From: JAWOFN01 sp046497505 [NCBI: bacterium]
Lineage (GTDB): Bacteria; Blakebacterota; Blakebacteria; Blakebacterales
Assembly (NCBI GenBank): GCA_046497505.1
Contig: JAWOFN010000022.1
Span: forward strand, 1 to 36,907
DNA length: 36,907 bases
Reading direction: 5' to 3'
A program made the position numbers and the translations under genes. The notes under the pieces were generated by a model. The model saw nothing but the letters and a program-made list of their open reading frames with translations. It searched no databases and was not told the origin of the DNA. Of this stretch, positions 26,800 through 33,461 are shown piece by piece; the stretch's first letter is position 1; each line of letters opens with the position of its first letter.

Positions 26800-26874
26800 G
26801 CGGTGTTCCCCTCTTTTCGGATCCAGGGACGATGAGCCCTGCATCATCCAGTGTAGTGATCTGTGGGATGAACG

Positions 26875-26909
26875 CAACGACGCCGGCCAGGAGCTCTCTC
26901 GACCGGCGT
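26875..26909. repeat. 35-nt hairpin repeat, copy 1
   Basis: CAACGACGCCG, 14 variable bases, then CGACCGGCGT. ACGCCGG (26880-26886) pairs with CCGGCGT (26903-26909). The same two outer blocks, with the same 14-nt spacing but a different loop, recur at 31774-31808 in the same orientation. It lies between the NifX-like gene and an orphan coding fragment. Confidence 0.55.
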
Positions 26910-26926
26910 GAAACACAGATTCCAGG

Positions 26927-27238
26927 ATGAACTCCTGGGGGCGCTACGACCTGGGCGGCGACGGAGGGACCTCCTCCCTGACGCTGGATGCTTCCGGGAA
27001 CTTCTCGGTGGAGATCACTCCTCCGGGCGGCTCGGTGGAAACCGACACCGGGACCATCACCGTCGTGGGCGACATGCTGAAGATCTACAGCGCCGGGGAT
27101 ATGCGCACCACAGCGGCCCACTACGTGCTCGTGGACGCCAACACGCTCCAGATCACCAGCAACGATGAGTCGGACGATTTCGATGGCGACGAGACCGATG
27201 AGTCCGCCGTCATGTATCTCGCTCTGATTAAGCAGTAG
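26927..27238 (+). CDS. Small hypothetical protein, possibly a C-terminal fragment
   Basis: A 103-residue frame with strong G/C preference at third positions, so it is or was coding. The sequence is a run of short beta strands: SSLTLDASGNFSVEI, SVETDTGTITVVGDMLKIYS and HYVLVDANTLQITSND, ending DFDGDETDESAVMYLALIKQ. This resembles the second half of small lipocalin-like beta-barrel lipoproteins, but I cannot name a family. No signal peptide precedes it, a TGA stop lies just upstream in frame and the ribosome site is poor. I therefore think it is the remaining 3' end of a longer gene. Confidence 0.45.
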   Translation: MNSWGRYDLGGDGGTSSLTLDASGNFSVEITPPGGSVETDTGTITVVGDMLKIYSAGDMRTTAAHYVLVDANTLQITSNDESDDFDGDETDESAVMYLALIKQ

Positions 27239-27429
27239 CCGGCAGGCGAACCGGCATCACACAGGTGGTGAGTCCCGATAACTGCGGGTCCCACCAGGTC
27301 GCTAACGCCCTGCCCGTTCCACCGGGCAGCCCCTCCACGCTCGTTGAGCGGCTGTTCAGGTTGCGCTCGCCTCCCGAGGGTGAAACAATCGACAGCAACG
27401 GGGCAAGAAATGAGGAAAGGCAGCGCAGC

Positions 27430-27660
27430 TACAATAACGAGCCCCTGGCGGCCGACCTGACTGTGAATCACATCTCCTGGCAGCTGGATGACGACACCGC
27501 TCAGGCGCTGGACAGCACCGACCTGACCATGGAGGCGCCCGTCCTGGACGACTGGGAGTCCGTCTTCGGTCTCACCATCACCGGTTTCGATCCCGCAGAC
27601 GAATCCAGGGACTACATGATCCGCGCCCATGTCACGGAGTGCACGCTGGTCGGCGGCTGA
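27430..27660 (+). pseudogene. Orphan C-terminal coding fragment
   Basis: From about codon NEPLAADLTVNHIS to the TGA at 27660 the frame is strongly GC3-biased and reads as a genuine protein end (TITGFDPADESRDYMIRAHV, TECTLVGG). The frame stays open upstream to 27265, but there its composition is not coding-like and includes a hairpin (27310-27329, CTGCCCG with CGGGCAG). No plausible start with a ribosome site exists. I read it as a remnant of a gene whose 5' part is lost. Function unknown. Confidence 0.45.
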
Positions 27661-27678
27661 GCGGCACCGGAGGTCCTT

Positions 27679-27696
27679 TGAGGGGGATCCCCCTCA
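27679..27696. repeat. 18-bp perfect palindrome
   Basis: TGAGGGGG, AT, CCCCCTCA form an uninterrupted palindrome between the end of a plus-strand coding fragment and the end of a minus-strand one. It could act as a bidirectional terminator stem with a GATC loop, but neither side has a T tract. Confidence 0.35.
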
Positions 27697-27704
27697 TTCG
27701 CGTC

Positions 27705-27932
27705 CCTCTCAACGGGCTCTCCCCTGCCGTCCACGCGGTAGAAGTCCAGGACCGGCTCTATCCCGGTCCAGGTGAAGATCCCCTGCTCGGGCAGGAAGTC
27801 GGTGACGGGGCGCCCGGTATAGGGCATCAACACCGGGAACTGCTGCCCGTCGCCCCCGTGGGAAGCTCCCCCGAAGGGGACCCGTCTCGTACGAAGGACC
27901 GCGGCTGTATCGGCGGTGATTCGGAGTTCCCG
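27705..27932 (-). pseudogene. Fragment of a six-bladed beta-propeller gene
   Basis: About 75 codons on the minus strand read RVPFGGASHGGDGQQFPVL, then MPYTGRPVTDFLPEQGIFTW and EPVLDFYRVDGRGEPVER. The pattern of a short aromatic strand, a hydrophobic strand and Tyr-x-x-Asp-Gly-Arg-Gly is that of the 6-bladed propeller lipoproteins common in some environmental bacteria. Both ends are missing: it is cut by a run of ten G (27932-27941) on one side and by the palindrome on the other. Together with the fragment at 30103-30234 it suggests decay of such genes here. The family call is from pattern memory, not a search. Confidence 0.4.
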
Positions 27933-28035
27933 GGGGGGGGGTACCGGATGAACCGGGTGTCCTGCGTCGTCACAGGCTGTTAGCTTGGGGCCCGATGCAC
28001 ACGTGCGCACCGTCCGGGGATCGGAGCATGACCAG

Positions 28036-29040
28036 GTGAAGAAGGAATTCCTCCCGGGCTGGGGTCTGATGCTCCTGGTCGGTGTGAGTGCCAACCTGCT
28101 TTCGGGCCTGGTCGAGGTCGGCGGCCGTCATCCCGTCGAACCGGTCGTCGTCGCCATCCTGCTCGGCATTCTGCTGCGCAACACCGGCCTGGTCCCCGGT
28201 GCCTGCCGGCCGGGGATCCGTGCCTTCGAGAAGGTCCTCATCCTGGGCATCGTGCTGATCGGGGCGGCCCTCGATTTCCGGGCGATCGTCTCGCAAGGCC
28301 TCGCCATCCTGCTGATCGTCCTCGTCACCATGTCCACCGGCCTGGTGGTCATCTACGGGCTGGCCCGGCTCCTCAAACTGCCGAGAGGCCTCTCGGTGCT
28401 GCTCACGGTGGGTACTACGGTCTGCGGCGGTACTGCGATCGCTGTGACCGCACCCCTCATCCGTGCACGGGAGGAGGAGACCACCTATGCAGTAGGTACG
28501 ATCGCCCTTTGGGGGCTCATCGCCATCCTGGTCTACCCCAAGCTCGGCCAGGTCCTGGGAGCAGGCGATCTCACCTTCGGTGTGTTCGCCGGGACGGCGA
28601 TCCACTCCACCCCCCAGGTGGTGGGGGCCGGGTTCATCTTCTCCGAGCTGGCGGGCAGGACGGCGACAGCGGTGAAGCTTGTGCGGAACGTCTTCATGGT
28701 GCCCATCGCGCTGCTCATCGCGGTCTGGTACGGCCGACGGTTCCTCGCGGCGGCAGGAGACCGCGGTTCCCGAGTGGACATCGCCCGCGCCTTCCCCTGG
28801 TTCCTCTTCGGCTATTTCATCATGGCCGGTCTGAACACCGCAGGGCTCTTCCCACCGGATACGGTATCCGCCTTCGATTCGGCAGGGCGCTTTCTCATCC
28901 TGCTCGGCCTGGCCGGGATCGGACTGAACACCGTGTTCAGCGCCTTCCAGACGGTGGGGTTCAAACCGCTCGTTGTCGGACTCCTGGGGTCGGTCGTCGT
29001 GGCCGGCAGCAGCATCCTGCTCATCATCCTCCTGCTCTGA
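28036..29040 (+). CDS. YeiH/UPF0324-family putative sulfate exporter
   Basis: Integral inner-membrane protein of 334 residues with about ten hydrophobic helices. It matches the YeiH (UPF0324, PSE) family: PVVVAILLGILLRN near the start, the loop TVGTTVCGGTAIAVTAPLIR, AVGTIALWGLIAILVYPKLG, and FAGTAIHSTPQVVGAGFIFS. The family is annotated as putative sulfate or organosulfonate exporters; the substrate here is unknown. GTG 28036 has GGAG 9 nt upstream and places the first TM helix correctly; the frame stays open 51 nt further upstream to a TTG. It is isolated among gene fragments. Confidence 0.85.
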   Translation: MKKEFLPGWGLMLLVGVSANLLSGLVEVGGRHPVEPVVVAILLGILLRNTGLVPGACRPGIRAFEKVLILGIVLIGAALDFRAIVSQGLAILLIVLVTMSTGLVVIYGLARLLKLPRGLSVLLTVGTTVCGGTAIAVTAPLIRAREEETTYAVGTIALWGLIAILVYPKLGQVLGAGDLTFGVFAGTAIHSTPQVVGAGFIFSELAGRTATAVKLVRNVFMVPIALLIAVWYGRRFLAAAGDRGSRVDIARAFPWFLFGYFIMAGLNTAGLFPPDTVSAFDSAGRFLILLGLAGIGLNTVFSAFQTVGFKPLVVGLLGSVVVAGSSILLIILLL

Positions 29041-29277
29041 CCTGCAGCGTCTCCTCGTACCGGCGACCCCGTGGAGAGGACCTCCCAGGTGGGCCGAGCC
29101 CGTAGCACGGCACTTCCTGTGATCGCAATCAGCTGCTCCGGGGGCGGCGCTTCCGGCTTTTCCCAGCCGCACCTTTCCTTGGTGCGTTTCGTTTCCATGG
29201 GGAATCCTCCAGCCACCGCATCGCTGCGTTCCCCGATCGCCCGTTCGCTTGATGCCGCCACATGTTTGGAGGTCCCC

Positions 29278-29955
29278 ATGCCCGGATTCCTTTACATCCA
29301 CCGCCTGCCTCGCCTGCTTATCGCGAGCGCAGCCGCAGTGATCGCGTTGGCCTCGATCGGCTGTTCCGCGGACCGGGCCCCTGCGACCTATACCGACGGC
29401 CGGCTGGCGTTTGTGGCCAACATAGGATCCGGCAGTGTGACGGTGATCGATCTTGAGCGCCGGGAGGTGATTCGCAGCATTCCCACCGGCGCCGGCGCCG
29501 AGGGGGTGGCCGTCACACCTGACGGATCGGAAGTCTGGATCACCAACCGCTCGGCCAATACGGTCACCGTACTTGACGCCGCAAGCCTCGAGGTGCTGGC
29601 CACCATTCCCTCGACCGATTTCCCGATCCGGGTGGTGTTCACTCCCGACGGGAAGCGGGCGCTGGTGACCAATGCCCGCTCGGGGCAGTTGCGCATCTTC
29701 GAGACAGCCACCCGCCGGGAAACTGCGGTCATTTCGCTGGAGCTTGGAGGTACGACCATGGAAGGACGTATCTTCCAGTTCGAAGGGAGTGCGGTACCGA
29801 TCGGCATACTGGTCACCCCCGATAGCCGCATCGCCTACATCGCGGCCTCCAACGCCGACTTGGTGGTCGAAATCGATCAGCAGGACCATGAGGTCAAGCG
29901 CCTCTTCCCCACCGGGCTCGAACCGGACGGCATGGCTTTGGTCCCCAGAAAGTAG
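29278..29955 (+). CDS. YVTN-type beta-propeller lipoprotein
   Basis: A 225-residue exported lipoprotein. The signal sequence ends at SIGC with Cys29 as the probable lipidation site. The rest consists of propeller repeats of the YVTN/SMP-30-like kind: RLAFVANIGSGSVTVIDLER, AVTPDGSEVWITNRSANTVT, VFTPDGKRALVTNARSGQLR and VTPDSRIAYIAASNADLVVE. There are about five blades, short for a closed seven-bladed propeller. ATG 29278 follows TTTGGAGG at an ideal distance. Binding partner unknown; such proteins are often periplasmic scaffolds or binding proteins. Confidence 0.8.
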   Translation: MPGFLYIHRLPRLLIASAAAVIALASIGCSADRAPATYTDGRLAFVANIGSGSVTVIDLERREVIRSIPTGAGAEGVAVTPDGSEVWITNRSANTVTVLDAASLEVLATIPSTDFPIRVVFTPDGKRALVTNARSGQLRIFETATRRETAVISLELGGTTMEGRIFQFEGSAVPIGILVTPDSRIAYIAASNADLVVEIDQQDHEVKRLFPTGLEPDGMALVPRK

Positions 29956-30102
29956 AGGTGCCGCATTCGGGTGCAGGAGATCACCGGCCGCAGCAGGCAG
30001 CGGAAACGGTCGTCGCAGGATCCTTTGAAAGAACCCCCCTGGTCCTGCATCAGGTACAGCGGGTTGTTCCCGCAGGCTCTGGGTCGGTAGGCCGCGCTCA
30101 CC

Positions 30103-30234
30103 TGGGGGGGCCTCGAAGTATCGCCGTCGGGTCTCCGCGGTGACGCACAGGTCGGGCACAGGCATCACGGCCTCCCGGATCAGCTCCCCTTCCAGGTCGA
30201 GCTGCTGGATCCGGTAGTCCCCGGAGGTGACGAC
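30103..30234 (-). pseudogene. Second fragment of a beta-propeller gene
   Basis: On the minus strand the frame opens after a TGA (30235-30237) and reads GDYRIQQLDLEGELIREAVM, then PVPDLCVTAETRRRYFEAPP. Tyr-Arg-Ile-x-x-Leu-Asp-x-Glu-Gly-x-x-x-Arg followed by VTAETR is typical of the last blades of six-bladed propeller proteins. After 30103 the propeller pattern stops although the frame stays open. The remaining bases of 29,956-30,369 show no coding pattern; they hold a G7 run and, before the nitroreductase gene, a C8 run. Confidence 0.4.
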
Positions 30235-30369
30235 TCAGACCGTCCCGGAGCCGGGCGGGTCCTGCCCGGGCGGCCTGCCCTTCTTCGGGCTTGCCAGGCG
30301 GGCCGTCTGCTGTTCCTTGCTCATACGGTCGCTCTGTCCCCCCCCACCATCTCCAGAGAGGTCACCAGC

Positions 30370-30954
30370 ATGGAACCGGACGAAGGACTCATCCCGCCCC
30401 TGAGCGAACGCTGGAGCCCCCGCATCTTCTCCTCCCGGCCGGTGGATGCGGGGAAGGTCGCACGCTTCCTCCAGGCCGCCCGATGGGCCCCCTCCTCCTT
30501 CAACGAACAGCCGTGGCGCTTCCTGTTGACCCGCAAAGGAGAGGAGGCGTTCGATGCGCTCTCGGGCACCATGAGCGAGAACAACCGAACGTGGGCCTCC
30601 CGGGCCCCCCTGCTCATCCTGAGCGCGGCACGGCTCCGCTTCTCTCACAACGAGCGGGAGAACCGGCACGCCCTGCACGATGTGGGCCTGGCGGTGGAGA
30701 ACCTCGTCATCCAGGCGGTATCCGACGGGCTGCAGGTCCACCAGATGGCCGGGTTCAACGGGGAGCGGGCTCGGAAGATCTTCGGCATCCCGGAGGACTT
30801 CCAGCCGGTGGCGGTCATCGCGATCGGCTATGAGGGAGATGAGGGAGAGGCACCGGAAGGCCTGTCGGAACGGGACCGGGATGCCCGCACCCGCAAACCG
30901 CTGGACGAGATCGTCTTCTCCGGGGAGTGGGGTGAACCGTTCGACCTGAGCTGA
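30370..30954 (+). CDS. Nitroreductase-family flavoprotein
   Basis: A 194-residue soluble protein of the FMN-dependent nitroreductase superfamily. The phosphate-binding RWSPRIFSSRPV (Arg-x-Ser-x-Arg style) is at about 14-25, and the substrate loop AARWAPSSFNEQPWRFLL at 36-53. ALHDVGLAVENLVIQAVSDG and the C-terminal FQPVAVIAIGYEGD complete the fold. These enzymes reduce nitro groups, quinones or enones with NAD(P)H; the natural substrate is unknown. AGAGAGG lies about 9 nt before the ATG. It stands alone and is followed by a hairpin. Confidence 0.88.
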   Translation: MEPDEGLIPPLSERWSPRIFSSRPVDAGKVARFLQAARWAPSSFNEQPWRFLLTRKGEEAFDALSGTMSENNRTWASRAPLLILSAARLRFSHNERENRHALHDVGLAVENLVIQAVSDGLQVHQMAGFNGERARKIFGIPEDFQPVAVIAIGYEGDEGEAPEGLSERDRDARTRKPLDEIVFSGEWGEPFDLS

Positions 30955-30973
30955 CCGCCGACCGCTGCGGCGG
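30955..30973 (+). terminator. Hairpin after the nitroreductase gene
   Basis: CCGCCG and CGGCGG form a 6-bp stem with a 7-nt loop directly after the stop codon, followed by GTCTCCTTCTG. The T content after the stem is modest, so it is a weak intrinsic terminator at best. Confidence 0.4.
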
Positions 30974-31180
30974 GTCTCCTTCTGTAACACTCCCAGCCCG
31001 CACCAGGTATACCCATTCAAACCTTTCGGTGTTCAGCGGCGTCCAGCGTAGTGGATGCGCGGTCCGGGAGAGGCGGGAGCGAAAGACGATGGGCAGCGCG
31101 CGTGGAAGCCCCCCGGCCTTCTATCCGCCTCGCCGCTGCTTCCAGGCGATGGTGGGCCACCGGGGGATGAGATCGTCCCG

Positions 31181-31270
31181 CTACGGCTCGGGAGGCAAAT
31201 CGGGGGACCGCTGGCACGCGCCCAATGCGAAGGTGAGGGCGGTCACGGCCAGCAGGGTACGGGCGTTCAT
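31181..31270 (-). CDS. Very small lipoprotein (29 residues) or truncated lipoprotein
   Basis: The peptide has a complete lipoprotein signal (MNARTLLAVTALTFALGAC, lipobox LGAC) followed by only ten residues, QRSPDLPPEP, and a TAG stop. It could be a real entericidin-like mini-lipoprotein, or the surviving 5' end of a longer gene ended by a nonsense mutation. The ribosome site is weak. A 22-bp inverted repeat lies 46 nt upstream. The downstream minus-strand bases to 30,974 show no recognisable continuation. Confidence 0.4.
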   Translation of the reverse strand: MNARTLLAVTALTFALGACQRSPDLPPEP

Positions 31271-31315
31271 AGCATCCGAACCGGTCGGGATTGCCGCAAG
31301 CTGCATTCTTCCTAC

Positions 31316-31337
31316 TAGCATGGTCACATCCATGCTA
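31316..31337. promoter_or_regulatory. Inverted repeat upstream of the mini-lipoprotein
   Basis: TAGCATGG and CCATGCTA form a perfect 8-bp inverted repeat around a 6-nt spacer (TCACAT). Its size and symmetry are those of a dimeric repressor operator. It is 46 nt upstream of the lipoprotein start on the minus strand. No regulator gene is adjacent. Confidence 0.4.
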
Positions 31338-31455
31338 TGAACCCCGCGCATACCGGCTTCTTCCCTCCTGCTTCCGGAGGCTGCGACGGTCCGGGTCGGA
31401 GCGCTCGCGGCGGCAGGGGTCGGGCTGTTCGCGGCCCTGGCATAGAGGCATCCGG

Positions 31456-31690
31456 TCAGCCCGACAACGGATCGTCCGGGTCCCATCCCCCCCCCACTGC
31501 CAGCACGTGCAGATGCGGATGGAACCGGGCCCCCTCACCGAAGCTCTGCCGTACGATCACCAGTCCCGGGGTGAGGGGCCCACTCCTCGGCCTACCGGCT
31601 CTGGCAGGAGGGGCAGAACCCCTGGCCCTTAAACCAGGCACAGGCTTCCCCGGGCCTCTGGCACTTCGAGTGGTATTCGAATACGGCCGA
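31456..31690 (-). pseudogene. Decayed IS91-family (Y2) transposase
   Basis: Two hallmark pieces of IS91-type rolling-circle transposases can be read on the minus strand. The zinc-binding piece (about 31600-31690) contains CQRPGEAC and WFKGQGFCPSCQSR, followed by a stop where the family has Arg-Met-Ala-Glu. The catalytic-domain piece, in another frame (31456-31590), reads LVIVRQSFGEGARFHPHLHV then LAVGGG, matching the family's His-x-His site. The region between them is deleted, and there is at least one frameshift and one stop. A C9 run lies just after the HPHLH piece. The catalytic Tyr region is absent. Confidence 0.6.
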
Positions 31691-31773
31691 AGACGCTCTG
31701 TGGCCTCCGACATACCTTCGGTGCGCTCGGAGATAGGTTCCCGGAACCACCCGTTAGGCAGCCATCCCGCAAA

Positions 31774-31808
31774 CAACGACGCCGACCGAGAACGTGCCCG
31801 ACCGGCGT
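31774..31808. repeat. 35-nt hairpin repeat, copy 2
   Basis: The same outer blocks as at 26875-26909 (CAACGACGCCG and CGACCGGCGT, 14 nt apart) but with a different loop. Here CGACGCCG (31777-31784) pairs perfectly with CGGCGTCG (31803-31810). It lies upstream, in transposase orientation, of the IS91 relic. Bases 31,811-31,945 show nothing else I can identify. Confidence 0.55.
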
Positions 31809-31945
31809 CGCAGGTAAGATTGGTAGCGGGGGCCCGCTCCGTGGGATGCCTACGAATGCCCAAATCGGTCCGGAGAAAGCTCACTGCCTGAACGGATCTG
31901 TTGTCGGGGGTCAAGTCGCAGAAACCGCAACCCCTCAAACACTGA

Positions 31946-31971
31946 GGCGCCGGTCCAGTTGGACCGGCGCC
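31946..31971 (-). terminator. Terminator of the low-GC minus-strand cassette
   Basis: A perfect 11-bp stem (GGCGCCGGTCC with GGACCGGCGCC) and a 4-nt loop, 56 nt beyond the stop codon of the cysteine-rich peptide gene. On the minus strand it is followed by TCAGTGTTTGAG, which is only moderately T-rich. It also marks almost exactly the point where base composition changes. Confidence 0.6.
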
Positions 31972-32027
31972 AAGCTTGAATACTAGGCATAAAACGGAAT
32001 CAAACTACCTACAATTGCTTGGTGTCT

Positions 32028-32306
32028 CTAGTTCTGTTGACAGTAAACAGGCCCGAAATCATCACATGCATTGACCCTTTCACCTGAGAACCAGCATTCT
32101 CCTGGATCACCACCATTGCAGAATCCGTTGACACCTGTGTCACAGGTGATAGAGGGACAAGCACCTGGGCCTTCGTGGCAGTAGCAGTAGATCTCCGTTT
32201 CCGCTGCGAAGACATACATCGGCGCAGTACCGAGCAGAGAAACGATGAAGACCATACCAAGTACTCTTCGTGTATGATTGAGTGCTGCTCTTAGTCCCTT
32301 CATCAT
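32028..32306 (-). CDS. Small secreted cysteine-rich peptide
   Basis: A 92-residue precursor with a Sec signal peptide (charged start, hydrophobic GMVFIVSLLGTAPMYVFA, likely cut VFA before AETE). The mature part is about 58 residues with eight cysteines (precursor positions 41, 43, 50, 55, 63, 71, 81, 89), many Gly/Asp/Glu and no Lys. An even number of Cys suggests four disulfides or a metal or covalent modification. It is the last gene of the cassette. Its ATG overlaps the propeller stop codon as TAATG, and GGAGG lies 6 nt before it; ATG 32303 is the alternative. I do not recognise the family. The arrangement recalls small secreted peptides encoded beside 6-bladed propellers in Bacteroidota (NVEALA type), but this sequence lacks that motif. 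Confidence 0.75.
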   Translation of the reverse strand: MMKGLRAALNHTRRVLGMVFIVSLLGTAPMYVFAAETEIYCYCHEGPGACPSITCDTGVNGFCNGGDPGECWFSGERVNACDDFGPVYCQQN

Positions 32307-33421
32307 TAATGACCTCCTGTCTTAGGGGTATACTCCTCGGGCAACGAAGGCTGCTTCTTCTCATCCAGTGTGGCTGTGATTACTCCTGCAGATCTATTCT
32401 CAATTGCAAAGAAGCGTATGGTCTCATTTGACTTTGCTGTGACAAGACTCCTAACCAGAACTGGTTCATCAAATGTGGACTCTGCCACGATCTCAGGCTC
32501 GAAGGTGTCTATGGATAGACCGATCAGCTCAACAGTGAATTCGTCAATCTGGCTTAGCAGATAGATGCGTCGATCACTGGGTTCATAGCTAGCTGATAGA
32601 ACATAAACGGGTCTCGCTCCCTCTCTCGACACCTGGCGCTCTTTACCACGCAAGAGTGGGGGGGACGGAATCGGGGCGCCTCTCACAAATGCGCCACCGA
32701 CAGTCCAGACCTCAATCTCGGGCTTTGAGACCCATACAAGTGCTAGGGTGTCGGGTGCCGTTTGAACCAGATGGTTCCCATTCCATCCGGAATAGCGAGG
32801 AGGTCCCGTAGACTCTGAAGGCACCCAAAGTTCCCCAAAGGCCGCTAGAAGTACCCCATCCTCCGACACTCGATGTAATCTGTTCTCCTCCCCCCTAGGT
32901 GAGATCAAGAAGGTCCTGTCTGGGAGCACGATCAGGCCTGGATCACCTTGCAGTCCTACGCCCTGGGCTGTGAAACTCCTGAGGAAGGATGAACCGGTAC
33001 CCTGCAAGCGAAACACGGAAACCAGAAACCTGCGAGCATTGCGCTCAACAACCCACAATGTTGAGTCCGTTGACACATAATCAATGTCACCGGGGTCAAG
33101 GAACTCCCCAGGTCCTTCACCCCTGCGCCCGACTATACCGACGAAGTCTCCCTGTTGAGTAAACCGGACTACGCGCGAATTGCCAGTATCTGAGACTATC
33201 AATTCCTTTCCCGGACCTTTGATTAGGTGCATCGGGTTATCAAGTACTCGCCACTCGGGAAGGCTCGTACTATGGGGATCCCACAAATAGGACCATGCCA
33301 TCTCGGATCGTTCTGGAAGCTTGGTTCCGTGCGATTGTCTGAAGACCAGAAACCCCATGATCGTGACAATTACCACCAACAACGCAATTCCAGCTAGCTT
33401 AGCATTCCGCGGACTGAACAT
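32306..33421 (-). CDS. Membrane-anchored six-bladed beta-propeller protein
   Basis: A 371-residue protein with an uncleaved N-terminal membrane anchor (GIALLVVIVTIMGFLVF) and a large periplasmic domain. NHL/6-bladed propeller motifs are clear: LIVSDTGNSRVVRFTQQGDF, the signature GRRGEGPGEFLDPGDIDYV, and later blades ending RIYLLSQIDEFTVELIGLSI. ATG 33421 is chosen; an in-frame TTG at 33469 would overlap the preceding gene by 8 nt and is possible. Its 3' end carries the ribosome site of the peptide gene, and the stop overlaps the peptide start. It may bind or present the cysteine-rich peptide or a cell-envelope ligand; that is inference from linkage. Confidence 0.8.
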   Translation of the reverse strand: MFSPRNAKLAGIALLVVIVTIMGFLVFRQSHGTKLPERSEMAWSYLWDPHSTSLPEWRVLDNPMHLIKGPGKELIVSDTGNSRVVRFTQQGDFVGIVGRRGEGPGEFLDPGDIDYVSTDSTLWVVERNARRFLVSVFRLQGTGSSFLRSFTAQGVGLQGDPGLIVLPDRTFLISPRGEENRLHRVSEDGVLLAAFGELWVPSESTGPPRYSGWNGNHLVQTAPDTLALVWVSKPEIEVWTVGGAFVRGAPIPSPPLLRGKERQVSREGARPVYVLSASYEPSDRRIYLLSQIDEFTVELIGLSIDTFEPEIVAESTFDEPVLVRSLVTAKSNETIRFFAIENRSAGVITATLDEKKQPSLPEEYTPKTGGH

Positions 33422-33461
33422 CCGTTTGTCGCTTCCCCTTCCGAGGGGGCTGGACGCTTGT

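Noticed and set aside
27299-27350. Integron attC-like site (GCTAAC, a CTGCCCG hairpin, GTTGAGC), and GTTAGGC at 31754-31760
   Set aside because: GTTGAGC and GTTAGGC fit the GTTRRRY core, but the partner RYYYAAC boxes are missing or imperfect, and such 7-mers occur by chance about once per kilobase. No integrase is present.
27121-27630. 169-codon minus-strand frame across the orphan fragments
   Set aside because: The plus-strand frames carry the GC3 coding bias in the same interval; the minus frame has none and no motif.
30235-30324. 29-residue minus-strand ORF divergent from the nitroreductase gene
   Set aside because: It starts after a homopolymer without a proper ribosome site and has a low-complexity Pro/Gly/Lys composition; no support as a gene.
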